From assembly GCA_020634975.1 (NCBI GenBank), contig JACKAQ010000001.1, positions 992,001 through 1,056,000 on the forward strand: 64,000 nucleotides of DNA, written 5' to 3'. Position numbers and translations under genes: made by a program. Every line of letters begins with the position of its first letter. The stretch's first letter is position 1. Positions 51,907-60,986 of this stretch are shown in pieces. The notes below the pieces were generated by a model, which was given only the letters and a program-made list of their open reading frames with translations, searched no databases and had not been told where the DNA came from. The stretch comes from JACKAQ01 sp020634975 [NCBI: Calditrichia bacterium]. GTDB lineage: Bacteria > Calditrichota > Calditrichia > RBG-13-44-9.

Positions 51907-54900
51907 ATGAAATCAGTTTTAATGAAAGCTGTTCTGTTGCTGGGTATTGTGACGCTGCCGATGTTTGGCGCCTCGATTTCCGGGACGGTAACGGATGCTA
52001 TCAACGGCACACCGCTGAACGGTGCACTGGTGATGGCACTCGGTTACAACACAAACGGCGACTCGCTGTTTTACGAAACAACAACCGGTTTCGACGGCGG
52101 CTATCTTATTGAAAACATGGCAGATGGCGAATATTTTATTTCGGCAGACCTGAACGGATACATTCGCCAGCAAGCCGGTGGAATTCTGCTGAGCGGCAAC
52201 ACCCAGCTACAAATTGATTTTACGCTTTCGCCGGTGGGAACGCTGAACAATCGCTTTTCCGGTAAAGTGCAGAATGCAATAACCGGTGAATTTATAGCGG
52301 ATGCGCTGATATCGTTGCAACAAAATGGCGCAATCAGCTATCAACAAATGACGGACGCCGGTGGAAATTTTGCATTCGATGATGTCGAAATTGGACAGTA
52401 TTTAGTTGTTGTTGAAAAAGACAGCTTCCAGACATCGCCGTTCATCAGCCTTTATTTTGATGTTAACACGCAGATTAACAATTTTTTTATTCAATTAACT
52501 CCGGTTGGAGTCCCGACAGGCTTGGGCTCGCTAACCGGTGTGATCACCGATTCGGCAACCGGTTTACCGGTTTATCCCGCGTTTGTGGAAGTGCACGGCA
52601 ATACACCTATCGGTGATTCGCTGTTTTTTCTCGAAGTAAATCAACCGAGTGGGATTTACTATTTTACCGGCATTCCGGCAGGCACTTATTATGGCAGCGT
52701 TTTCGCACCCGGATACGAAAACCAAAATTTTGGTCCGGTCGTGCTGCAGGATAACCGGGTCGATACGCTCAATTTTGCGCTGGCAGTAGAGCCCACGCCG
52801 TTGATTGGCACGATCTCCGGCAATGTGAAATACGATTCCAGCGGTGCCCCGGTTGCCAACGCGTTTATCGAATTGCTGAATGTAAACGGCAACATTATTG
52901 ACCGCGCCTTTACCGATTTTCAAGGAAACTACTCTATTACAACACTTACCGGCGATTATTATGTCGCAGTAAGAGTCGGATTGGACACGATGGGCACAAC
53001 CTCATCCTATCGCGAATTTTACGATGATGTGCAAACCTTCAACGAAGCAACAGTAGTTACCGTTACGGAAAATGCCATCACCGACGGCATCGATTTTGGT
53101 GTGCCGGAAAGCGCAACGAGCGGCGGCTCAGCCACACTTTCGGGCACCGTTCGGGAAAACGATCCAAACGGCAGCGCCATTTATCCGACCTTCATCGAAC
53201 TGATTCCGATCGATACACCGAGCGGTTTTCCGATCGAGCCGGTCACCAATAACCCCGATGGCAGCTACAGCGTCCCAAATATCGAACCCGGTCTGTACAT
53301 GATTTTTGCGAATGCAAACGGATATCAGCCCTTTCATTCGCCGGAATTGGTAATTACTTCCGGCGAAAATCAGTTTGACATTCTCCTGGAATCGCTGTTC
53401 AACGGCCCCACCGGTTGGATCACCGGTCAGGTGACTTTCGACGGCAGCGGCACTCCGGTGAACGGCGCAGTTATCGAGCTGATCGGCGGAAATGTAAACT
53501 TTAGCGCAGTCACAAACCCTCAGGGATTTTACGCCGTGCAGGCGCCGGAGGGCGATTATGTTGTGGCAGCTACATATTACGCGATGGATTCGCTAAACAT
53601 ATTCCCAATGTTTTATCGCGAATATTTTGATGACGCGCAAACGCTCGCCGAAGCAACCCCGGTTTCTGTCGTCGCGAACGACACAACGGGCAACATCAAT
53701 TTTGGCGTACCGGATTCGATTCCGCCGATCAATGCAACCTTCACGGGAACCGTTACAGATGATTCGGGCAATCCTATTGAAGGCGCATTGGTGACCATCG
53801 AGGGCAGTTTTTTCGGCTTCCCGATATTCAACGATTCGCTGATTTTCCGCAGCGTTACAGATAACGCCGGCAACTACAGCATCACCGCAAACACCGGATT
53901 ACTACCATTTAACGTATTCAGCGCATCTGCCGGCGCAGATGGTTATCGCATCGAATATTGGGAAGAGCAGCCGGCAAAATATCTGGCAGACCCCATTTTT
54001 GTCACCGGCGATACGCTCATCCAAAACGTCAATTTCACACTCAGCGAAAGCACCGTTGGAGAAAATAGCATCAGCGGATTTGTGCTCGGCGGAAACGGGT
54101 TCGCATTAAATAACGCAACCGTAATCGCCACCAGCATCGATCACGGCCTGATGTTCATGGCGCAGAGTGATTCCAGTGGATTTTACACAATTTCGGGTTT
54201 GGAAGCGGGTGAATACGCCGTATTGTTCGCCGCCGATGGCTACGTTCCGGAATTTTACAACGATGTGCTGGTTTGGGAAGATGCCACACCGGTACCGGCA
54301 TTCGGAAATGTGTTCAGCGTCGATGCGTTTCTGACACCCGCGAATATCGCGCCAGCCACCAACGCGATGATGACCGGCGCAATCACCGATGATTTCGGCG
54401 AGCCGGTTTCCGGCGTGCTGGTGACGTTGATGGATGGCAGCGGCGAAATTGCCGGTTACGATCTCAGCGATGCTCAGGGCAATTATCAGATGATGGGCTT
54501 ACACAGCGGACAATTGACCGTTCGCGCCAGCAAAGTCGGCTACCAAAGCCGCACGGAATTGATGACGTACAACAGTGGCAACGGCTCAATTATGGTCATG
54601 AATTTGAACCTTTCCGCAACGCCGCTGAGCGTAGATCCGGACGACAGCGAATCGCTGCCGAAAGCCATCGCGCTGGAACAAAATTACCCGAACCCGTTCA
54701 ACCCGAACACGACCATCACATTTGCACTGCCGACAGCGCAATTTGCCAAATTGGCGATTTACAACGTGATCGGTCAAAAGGTGAAAGAACTGGTTAATCG
54801 CGAATTACCGGCGGGAACCTATCAATTTAATTGGGACGGCACCGACCTGCGCGGCAACGGCGTTTCATCGGGAATTTATTTCTACTCGCTGGAAGCCGGC

Positions 54901-54939
54901 GATGTAAAGCTGGTGAAAAAGATGATGCTAAACCGTTGA
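51907..54939 (+). CDS. Secreted protein with nine carboxypeptidase-regulatory-like repeats and type IX sorting domain
   Basis: 1010 residues. A signal peptide (KAVLLLGIVTLPMFGASI) precedes nine beta-sandwich units of the carboxypeptidase-regulatory/CnaB-like kind, opening for example SISGTVTDAINGTPLNGALV, GSLTGVITDSATGLPVYPAF, GWITGQVTFDGSGTPVNGAV and AMMTGAITDDFGEPVSGVLV. Between some units lie linkers with REFYDDVQTF / REYFDDAQTL and IDFGVPES / INFGVPDS. The C-terminal sorting domain reads LEQNYPNPFNPNTTITFALP .. SGIYFYSLEAGDVKLVKKMM. It is probably a long surface stalk or adhesin. GGAGG stands six bases before the ATG and a strong terminator follows. Confidence 0.9.
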   Translation: MKSVLMKAVLLLGIVTLPMFGASISGTVTDAINGTPLNGALVMALGYNTNGDSLFYETTTGFDGGYLIENMADGEYFISADLNGYIRQQAGGILLSGNTQLQIDFTLSPVGTLNNRFSGKVQNAITGEFIADALISLQQNGAISYQQMTDAGGNFAFDDVEIGQYLVVVEKDSFQTSPFISLYFDVNTQINNFFIQLTPVGVPTGLGSLTGVITDSATGLPVYPAFVEVHGNTPIGDSLFFLEVNQPSGIYYFTGIPAGTYYGSVFAPGYENQNFGPVVLQDNRVDTLNFALAVEPTPLIGTISGNVKYDSSGAPVANAFIELLNVNGNIIDRAFTDFQGNYSITTLTGDYYVAVRVGLDTMGTTSSYREFYDDVQTFNEATVVTVTENAITDGIDFGVPESATSGGSATLSGTVRENDPNGSAIYPTFIELIPIDTPSGFPIEPVTNNPDGSYSVPNIEPGLYMIFANANGYQPFHSPELVITSGENQFDILLESLFNGPTGWITGQVTFDGSGTPVNGAVIELIGGNVNFSAVTNPQGFYAVQAPEGDYVVAATYYAMDSLNIFPMFYREYFDDAQTLAEATPVSVVANDTTGNINFGVPDSIPPINATFTGTVTDDSGNPIEGALVTIEGSFFGFPIFNDSLIFRSVTDNAGNYSITANTGLLPFNVFSASAGADGYRIEYWEEQPAKYLADPIFVTGDTLIQNVNFTLSESTVGENSISGFVLGGNGFALNNATVIATSIDHGLMFMAQSDSSGFYTISGLEAGEYAVLFAADGYVPEFYNDVLVWEDATPVPAFGNVFSVDAFLTPANIAPATNAMMTGAITDDFGEPVSGVLVTLMDGSGEIAGYDLSDAQGNYQMMGLHSGQLTVRASKVGYQSRTELMTYNSGNGSIMVMNLNLSATPLSVDPDDSESLPKAIALEQNYPNPFNPNTTITFALPTAQFAKLAIYNVIGQKVKELVNRELPAGTYQFNWDGTDLRGNGVSSGIYFYSLEAGDVKLVKKMMLNR

Positions 54940-54966
54940 TTTAAAACAGCTTGCAGAGATGTATTG

Positions 54967-55000
54967 AAAAAGGCGCATCGAATTTCGGTGCGCCTTTTTT
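54967..55000 (+). terminator. Bidirectional intrinsic terminator
   Basis: AAAAAGGCGCA and TGCGCCTTTTTT form an 11-bp stem with T on both strands' 3' sides. It can serve the stalk-protein gene (plus) and the pseudogene (minus). Confidence 0.92.
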
Positions 55001-55029
55001 GCGTTATTGGAAGGAAAGAAGTATTGTGT

Positions 55030-55863
55030 TTATTGCATGAAATCGAAAAACCACACGGTTTCGTTGCCGGCTAAATCGGTAATCACCAAACGGGCTTTGT
55101 CGCTATTTGATCCGGTCAAAATTGCATCGACGGTATTTTCCGGTGACGCTGGATTGTAAACATCATTTTGATTAAACGGCATGCCATCAGTGTCAGCGTT
55201 GCGCCAGTTAACACCTTAACGCTTATTGATGCGATACCGGAAATTGCATCACTGAACTCAATATTTGCGATACCGCTTTCGATTGAAACGGTTGTTACGG
55301 AAGGCAATTCTTTATCGAAAATAAAAACCTGATTTGTGTTGACTGCACCGTAAGTATTAGCAACCGAATCGCCCTGCCATTCAAAATCTTCGTAAGTTGT
55401 GCTGTAGCCTTTTAGCTGGAGGAATTTCCGATGGGGTGTCAGCATCGCTTTCGGTGACATTAATATCAGTTGACGTTAAGCCTGCTGCCGTACCTTCAAC
55501 AGCGACCAAACTACCTTCGTAACTAAGACATTGCTTTAAATTATACAGATCATCGACTAAGGATAAACCATCAGCTGGACCATTTTGTATACCGGATTCT
55601 GTAAAGAATAGGGTTCCAAAGCCATTTAATTGATTTGGAATAACTCCTGACAAATTAACTGTGCTATAAATTGTCCCTGTGTCCCTATAAAACTCAATTG
55701 ACCACCCTGATAAATCCGTCCCAGCCGGCCCGGCGATTTCCACACCCTCACCCACATCACTGCCAGCATTATCATAATGAATTTCATTAATAAAAACCGT
55801 CGTTTGTGCACACAAATAGAATGAAAAAAATAGCGTTAAAAATGTGTACGAATACCATTTCAT
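55030..55863 (-). pseudogene. Lamin-tail-domain secreted protein, two frameshifts
   Basis: A signal peptide (MKWYSYTFLTLFFSFYLCAQ) is followed by a lamin-tail-like domain (VFINEIHYDNAGSDVGEGVEIAGPAG, LSGWSIEFYRDTG). The frame is lost near 55430, where TPSEIPPAK should continue as LQLKGYSTTYEDFEW in the next frame. It is lost again near 55190, where VLTGATLTL should lead into NADTDGMPFNQNDVYNP in a third frame, ending LVITDLAGNETVWFFDFMQ at a TAA at 55032-55030. Joined, it would be a secreted protein of about 275 residues. Its C-terminal module matches that of the gene at 56551-57594. Either it is decaying or the assembly carries two indels. Confidence 0.75.
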
Positions 55864-55973
55864 CAGAAAAATCCCCCACTGGTTAATTCCGGGTGACAAA
55901 AATTGTTGGTTGTTTTTTGGAGAGAAACAAATTGCCGGGGCGTTTGCCCCGGCAACACGCAATAATTTACAAT

Positions 55974-56492
55974 TTAGAAATTATCATACAAATCAAAATA
56001 AACGCTGAATGCCGCGCAGGTGCTCAGTTTCACCTGAATAACGACGTGAAATTGCTCGCCTGGTGCAACATCGGTATCGACGTATCCGCTAACGCCATCG
56101 GTGTTGAATCCGCTAAAATTTTGGGGCACGATATACGCATACGTCGGGCTGTCGCTTTTATTGGTAAAGTCCAGCGATATTTCGCGAATCAGATCGGACG
56201 GTGTGCCACAGCCTTCGGCGGTGTATTTGATATCGTCCAGCGTTACGGTGCTGCTAATATCGCCCATCACTTCCGCAGGGCTGCCGAGCTTGCCCAATCC
56301 AACCGGCTGCCCGTTTTGATACAGCGTAAATCTGCCGCTGGCTTCGTCAATTTCAATCCCGAATCCTTTGAGAAGAACGTTTTGCCCCACCGGTGCTGCA
56401 TCCGTTTCGCTGCTGATGGACTGGATGTTTTTTTCGCAGCTCCCCAATAACAACAGCATGGAAACCAGCAGTAACAGTACATATTTTTTCAT
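55974..56492 (-). CDS. Hypothetical lipoprotein
   Basis: About 172 residues from the ATG at 56492. A clear lipoprotein signal is present (YVLLLLVSMLLLLGSCEKN, lipobox LGSC). The mature part is predicted to be beta-rich (GQNVLLKGFGIEIDEASGRFTLYQNGQPVGLGKLG; GEQFHVVIQVKLSTCAAFSVYFDLYDNF) with three further Cys. I do not recognise the family. It lies between two genes for secreted proteins that share a C-terminal module. Confidence 0.7.
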   Translation of the reverse strand: MKKYVLLLLVSMLLLLGSCEKNIQSISSETDAAPVGQNVLLKGFGIEIDEASGRFTLYQNGQPVGLGKLGSPAEVMGDISSTVTLDDIKYTAEGCGTPSDLIREISLDFTNKSDSPTYAYIVPQNFSGFNTDGVSGYVDTDVAPGEQFHVVIQVKLSTCAAFSVYFDLYDNF

Positions 56493-56550
56493 TTCGAAGT
56501 TCCTTTTTCTCAATCAATATCCGTTTGCTATTCGTATTATTTTCAATGTT

Positions 56551-57594
56551 TTACATATTCAGAAAATCGAAAAACCACACGGTTTCGTTTCCGGCGACAT
56601 CAGTTACCAGCAAGCTCACTCGTGGATCAGCTCCCGTTGCGGTAACGCTCACAGGAACCGAGGAAACGAGTTGTTTTGTGATCACATCGTTCAGGCTTGC
56701 AGCATTGCTATCGACGGTTAACGTTGCATCCTGCAATTGCTTTACTTCGATGCGAACGATGCCCAAATCACCCGCTTTAGAGTCCAGCAGTGTGGCGTTA
56801 GCGACTGTTCCGCTTACATTTGCCAATTCAACAGTTGGACGATTTGCGTCGGTTTGGACGCTCAGGCTGTTGAAAAAAAGGTTGTGTTGATCAGTATTTA
56901 GTTGATTAGGTGCCGAACCCAAATTAAACAAACGTAAAATGCTAAAACTTTGGCTACTAACCGTGCTTTTTAACGAACCATTAATAACTTCTTCACTACT
57001 ATCAAATAAGTCTGTCAAAACAAGTCGATAGTTTGACGTACTTGTCAATATTATTTCAATGCGAAGGCCTTCATTCGTAAACCCTTGACTGGTTGAAACT
57101 GTGCCACTTAATTCTTCAATTTTATAGACACTTTCACCACCTTTGAAATAAAATCGTAATAATGATTCAGATGTAGTATTTCTAAGTTCAAAACCAACTT
57201 CCGCGCCAGATTCAATAAACCCATTGTCCATGTCGATAGAAAAACGTTGCCCAACAGAAAGTGGTGAATTAAGTGATCGGTATGCTTCACTGTTATTAAA
57301 AGGCTTTGCGTATAACGCCCACGCCTCATCAAAATTAACGCCAGTATTTATATCATTGTCATTATTTGAGTCACCATTTCCATTGACTTTTGAACTTCCA
57401 ATAAAAAAGCCTGCAAAATCGTTATTAGGATTTGGGGAAAGTGTCCACGCACCAAATCCACTTCCGCCATTATCTCCAGACTGCCAACCATCATTATAAG
57501 TTGCATCATTAGCGTCATCTGCTGCCTGTGCAAAAAGGTGCTGCGAAAAAAAGATCATCCACACAGTCAAAAACGATAGCATTAATCGCTTCAT
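56551..57594 (-). CDS. Secreted protein of unknown function with C-terminal VWFFDF module
   Basis: About 347 residues. The start is the ATG at 57594, which has AAAGGAG upstream and a signal peptide (LMLSFLTVWMIFFSQHLFAQ); the longer frame runs through AT-rich leader. The first 230 residues are beta-rich with an Asp/Asn-rich loop (NGNGDSNNDNDINTG), perhaps calcium-binding, in a jelly-roll-like pattern. The last 95 residues (from about PTVELANVSG to VTDVAGNETVWFFDF) form a module shared with the neighbouring pseudogene. It has no YPNPFNP domain, so export beyond the periplasm is unclear. Confidence 0.75.
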   Translation of the reverse strand: MKRLMLSFLTVWMIFFSQHLFAQAADDANDATYNDGWQSGDNGGSGFGAWTLSPNPNNDFAGFFIGSSKVNGNGDSNNDNDINTGVNFDEAWALYAKPFNNSEAYRSLNSPLSVGQRFSIDMDNGFIESGAEVGFELRNTTSESLLRFYFKGGESVYKIEELSGTVSTSQGFTNEGLRIEIILTSTSNYRLVLTDLFDSSEEVINGSLKSTVSSQSFSILRLFNLGSAPNQLNTDQHNLFFNSLSVQTDANRPTVELANVSGTVANATLLDSKAGDLGIVRIEVKQLQDATLTVDSNAASLNDVITKQLVSSVPVSVTATGADPRVSLLVTDVAGNETVWFFDFLNM

Positions 57595-57915
57595 AAACCG
57601 CTCCTTTGTTACCAAAACGGGTAGTTTTTTAATGTTCAAAAGAAAATTGCCAACAATTTTCCGGGAAATCTGCTCGATAAAAAAATTTTGTGAATGAATG
57701 TCAAAGAGAGTGGATAAAAAAATTACCTCAAAAACTAACGGTAAATAACTCAATAGCGCGTGATATTTGTCACAGGAATTTTCTCGCAAAAGTTTTAGAC
57801 AGTTTAATGCTCTTTTTATGGCTTTTCGTGGCAACGCTCCTGTTTTAATGTTATAATGATCACCAAAAGCTGTTGAACCGATTGTTCAATTTGTAAAAAA
57901 AATGGGAAATATCAA

Positions 57916-58554
57916 TTGAAAAAGTATCTCAATAATTCACGAAATGTGCGAGTGGTGGCAATTTCCGGCAGTTTGCGAAACGGTAGTTATACCAGTGCCT
58001 CCCTGAGAGTTGCACTAAAAGGCGCGGAAATGGAAGGCGCGGAAATCGAGATGATCGATTTACGGCAATACAATCTGGTGTTTTTCGGGCAGGTGGAGGA
58101 AACGGATTATCCACCAGATGTATTGCAATTGCGAGAGAAAGTCCGAGATGCGCAGGGCATTTTGCTCGGTACACCGGAGTATCACGCCGGGCTAAGCGGC
58201 GTTCTCAAAAACGCACTGGATTTAATGAGTTTTGACGAATTCGAAGGAAAAATGCTCGGACTGATTGGCGTTTCCGGCGGCAATATGGGTGCGATAAATG
58301 CGCTGAACAGCCTGCGAACCATCGGGCGAAACCTGCATGCATGGGTGCTGCCGCAACAAGTTTCCGTGCCGGAAGCTTACAAATATTTCACCGAAGATGG
58401 AAAAATCAGCAACCGCAATTATGAAAAACGCCTGCTGGAAGTCGGGCAGTTGGTCACCCGTTTTGCCAAATTACTGGAACTGCAGAAAGATCAGGAATTT
58501 GTGAAACTTTGGGAAGGTTTGCCGGAAAATCCCGGTGGTCGCAAACCAACCTGA
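57916..58554 (+). CDS. NAD(P)H-dependent FMN reductase
   Basis: 212 residues. The flavodoxin-like fold shows the FMN phosphate loop SGSLRNGSYTSASLR and the GTPEYHAGLSGVLKNALD motif of the NADPH-dependent FMN reductase family (ArsH/SsuE/quinone reductase group). LGLIGVSGGNMGAINALNSLR follows. It reduces free or bound flavin or quinones in the cytoplasm. The start is a TTG at 57916; no in-frame ATG precedes the conserved region, though a GTG at residue 12 is possible. Confidence 0.92.
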   Translation: MKKYLNNSRNVRVVAISGSLRNGSYTSASLRVALKGAEMEGAEIEMIDLRQYNLVFFGQVEETDYPPDVLQLREKVRDAQGILLGTPEYHAGLSGVLKNALDLMSFDEFEGKMLGLIGVSGGNMGAINALNSLRTIGRNLHAWVLPQQVSVPEAYKYFTEDGKISNRNYEKRLLEVGQLVTRFAKLLELQKDQEFVKLWEGLPENPGGRKPT

Positions 58555-58648
58555 GCCGTTTTTTTTCGGCAAAAATCATGTTGCAAAAGTCCTGTTCTAT
58601 TGGTTAATTGAACAACAAACAGGGCAGTTTCTTTGACATTGGAAAATT

Positions 58649-58864
58649 ATGATTACAATAAAAATTCATAATGCGAGAGAGATCATCGCAACTGAAAAAG
58701 GGCGTTTGGCAGCGCGCGTGGGCGGATTATTCATCGATCTGGAACGGAAAGTGGAAGAAGAAGTGGTGCGCCAGTTACACGAGGTTTTCTCTTCGAAAAA
58801 TATTCGTGCAGAAATCCAGATTGTGAACAACGATCCACCATCACCGGGAGTTTCGTATGATTGA
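58649..58864 (+). CDS. Small protein of unknown function coupled to DinB-like gene
   Basis: 71 residues: MITIKIHNAREIIATEKGRL.., with a central amphipathic helix (DLERKVEEEVVRQLHEVF) between short strands. Its last 8 bases overlap the start of the next gene, which supports it being real and translated together with it. No family recognised. Confidence 0.6.
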   Translation: MITIKIHNAREIIATEKGRLAARVGGLFIDLERKVEEEVVRQLHEVFSSKNIRAEIQIVNNDPPSPGVSYD

Positions 58865-59438
58865 TTTGGGCGATCCCTACACCAAACGACCGATTATTGA
58901 GGCATTACAACGTGTTCGCCACGATGTAACGCAATATTTCGGGACCCTGCCAACCGATATTTTCTGGGCGCAGCCCCAACAAAGCTGGTCACCAGCGGAG
59001 CATTTGCATCATTTGCTCAAATCTGCCCGGCCGGTGGTGCTGGGGATGAACCTACCCCGCCCAATTCTCCGGTTGTTATTCGGCAACGCCGAACGAATTT
59101 CCCGCCGTTATGCGGACGTCCGCAAAACCTACCGGACAAAATTGGCCGGCGGTTTTAAATCCCCGTGGCTTTTTGAGCCGAAACGCCCGCATTTTTCCGA
59201 AGCAAATCCCGAATTACAACGCGAAAAATTATTGCAGCAGTGGAAAGACCTCTGTGATGATTTGATCAGCAGCCTCGAAAAATGGCAGGAAAACGATCTC
59301 GATCGCTACCGGCTACCACATCCGAGCCTCGGAAAAATTTCTGTGCGGGAAATGTTGTTGTTCACGTTGTATCACAATATTCACCATATCAAATCTGTTC
59401 AAATGCGGCTGGAAAACCAACGCGTTCCGGTAGCTTAA
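58857..59438 (+). CDS. DinB-like metalloprotein
   Basis: 193 residues. It has the four-helix DinB/YfiT layout with candidate metal His in WSPAEHLHHLLK and in the C-terminal LYHNIHHIKSVQMRL. Members bind a divalent metal and many act as thiol-dependent S-transferases (bacillithiol, mycothiol), though most are uncharacterised. The start overlaps the small upstream gene by 8 bases. It is followed 88 bases later by the DUF445 gene. Confidence 0.82.
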   Translation: MIDLGDPYTKRPIIEALQRVRHDVTQYFGTLPTDIFWAQPQQSWSPAEHLHHLLKSARPVVLGMNLPRPILRLLFGNAERISRRYADVRKTYRTKLAGGFKSPWLFEPKRPHFSEANPELQREKLLQQWKDLCDDLISSLEKWQENDLDRYRLPHPSLGKISVREMLLFTLYHNIHHIKSVQMRLENQRVPVA

Positions 59439-59526
59439 CACCAGCGATTTTCAACACAGAAATAGCTGCCCTCACTTTATTTTGCAACAAAAATACCGTG
59501 CTGCTGCACGACAAAAGAGATCTGCA

Positions 59527-60750
59527 ATGCCGGAACTCCTCACCGACATCGAATTTTGGAAATATTTGAGCATCCCGGTTGTTGCTGCGCTGGTTGGCTG
59601 GTCTACCAACTGGGTGGCCATCAAACTGCTGTTTTATCCGCTGGAAGCCTGGGGAAAACCGCCATATTTGGGCTGGCAGGGCATCATCCCTTCCAAAGCG
59701 GCAAAAATGGGCGCAATTACGGTAGATTCCACCCTTTCAAAATTAGGCAAATTATCTGATGTATTTGCGGCGATGTCGCCCCAAAAAATTGCCCGGCATC
59801 TGGTGGAAAATATTGAGCCACGGCTGCACGCCTACATCAAATGGATCATGCTGGAAGAAGATCCCGCATCGTGGAAAATGCTGCCGGAAATGATGCAAAA
59901 TTCCATCGTCAACAATGTGCGCCAAAAATTATCCGGCACCGTCGGGCGAATAATGGACGATGTGACTGAAAATATTGAAGATATGGTTGATCTGAAACAG
60001 GTTGTCATCCGCCAATTGGTGAAGGATAAACGCATCGTCAACCGCATTTTTCTGGAATGTGGCGCGAAAGAATTCCGGTTTATTATTGTTTCCGGGCTGT
60101 ATTTTGGTTTTCTGTTTGGCGTTTTGCAGATGGGCATATGGTTCTTTTTTCAAAACTGGTGGATTTTACCGCTGTTTGGGGTAATTGTGGGATACGCCAC
60201 CAATTGGATTGCGCTGCGCATCATTTTCCAACCGCTGAATCCGCATAAAATAGGCCCGTTTGTGATACAGGGATTATTCCTCAAACGGCAGCACGAAGTG
60301 GCCAATATTTGGTGCGAAATTGTTACCAAAGAAGTTATTACTGTGCAAAATATTATTGATGACATGCTGCACGGCGAAAAATCCGAACGCACCAATGCAA
60401 TTGTCCGGGCACACGTTCGCGATTTGATTGATGAAGCGATGGGCATTTCCGAACCGCTGGTCCGGTTTGCGATCGGCTCCGAAAAATTTGCGGGCATCAA
60501 AGAAACGGCATCGCAAAAAGCGCTGTTGTTTTCTGAACAGGCGATGGACGATCCCGCATTTAACGACGAACGCGCCGCCATCGTAAAAGATTTGATTCGC
60601 GAACGAATGATCGCGCTTTCATCCGAAGAATTCCAACATTTGCTGCGCCCGGCTTTTCAGGAAGAGGAATTCAAACTGATTTTGATGGGAGCTGTTTTGG
60701 GATTTTTGGCAGGAATGGCACAGTTGTATTTCGTTTTTGGCGGTATTTGA
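59527..60750 (+). CDS. DUF445 membrane protein
   Basis: About 407 residues from the ATG at 59527, where the conserved N-terminus begins (WKYLSIPVVAALVGWSTNWVAIKLLFYPLE). The same WSTNWVA..LFYPL pattern returns near the middle as GYATNWIALRIIFQPLNP, showing an internal duplication typical of DUF445/YheB. There are about three to four membrane segments and a long amphipathic helical region. Function is unknown; some relatives are linked to envelope or sporulation processes. Confidence 0.88.
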   Translation: MPELLTDIEFWKYLSIPVVAALVGWSTNWVAIKLLFYPLEAWGKPPYLGWQGIIPSKAAKMGAITVDSTLSKLGKLSDVFAAMSPQKIARHLVENIEPRLHAYIKWIMLEEDPASWKMLPEMMQNSIVNNVRQKLSGTVGRIMDDVTENIEDMVDLKQVVIRQLVKDKRIVNRIFLECGAKEFRFIIVSGLYFGFLFGVLQMGIWFFFQNWWILPLFGVIVGYATNWIALRIIFQPLNPHKIGPFVIQGLFLKRQHEVANIWCEIVTKEVITVQNIIDDMLHGEKSERTNAIVRAHVRDLIDEAMGISEPLVRFAIGSEKFAGIKETASQKALLFSEQAMDDPAFNDERAAIVKDLIRERMIALSSEEFQHLLRPAFQEEEFKLILMGAVLGFLAGMAQLYFVFGGI

Positions 60751-60827
60751 ACCTACCTTTTTTCAATCCGAAAAAATTTTCAATTTATTAAACACTGCGT
60801 TAAATATTTTACAAGTTGCGTAAAAAT

Positions 60828-60937
60828 AACGCATTACGTAGACGCGTTGCGTTATTTTTTGACCAAAAACATGTGTTTTATTCAAGAAATTAACGCAATG
60901 CGTAAAATATTTCTTGACAAATCTAACGCGATGCGTT
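60828..60937. promoter_or_regulatory. Array of AACGC-N3-GCGTT operator-like sites
   Basis: Sites of the form AACGC-NNN-GCGTT, with up to two mismatches, occur at 60828-60840, 60841-60853, 60892-60904 and 60925-60937. Half-sites occur near 60796 and 60816. The last site fills the promoter spacer of the PhaR-like gene, so repression by a dimeric regulator is likely. Confidence 0.75.
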
Positions 60938-60942
60938 ATATT
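60914..60942 (+). promoter_or_regulatory. Sigma-70-type promoter of the phaR-phasin operon
   Basis: TTGACA (60914-60919), a 17-base spacer and TATATT (60937-60942). The spacer contains a perfect AACGC-GAT-GCGTT operator. The start codon is 45 bases downstream of the -10 box. Confidence 0.85.
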
Positions 60943-60986
60943 ACCCTTGAGTCAAAAATGAAACAAAAAGGCAGCAACAGAATACG

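Noticed and set aside
55116-55962. Two separate small genes (55116-55460 and 55381-55962)
   Set aside because: Together with a third frame they read as one lamin-tail protein broken by frameshifts; the internal start has no signal.
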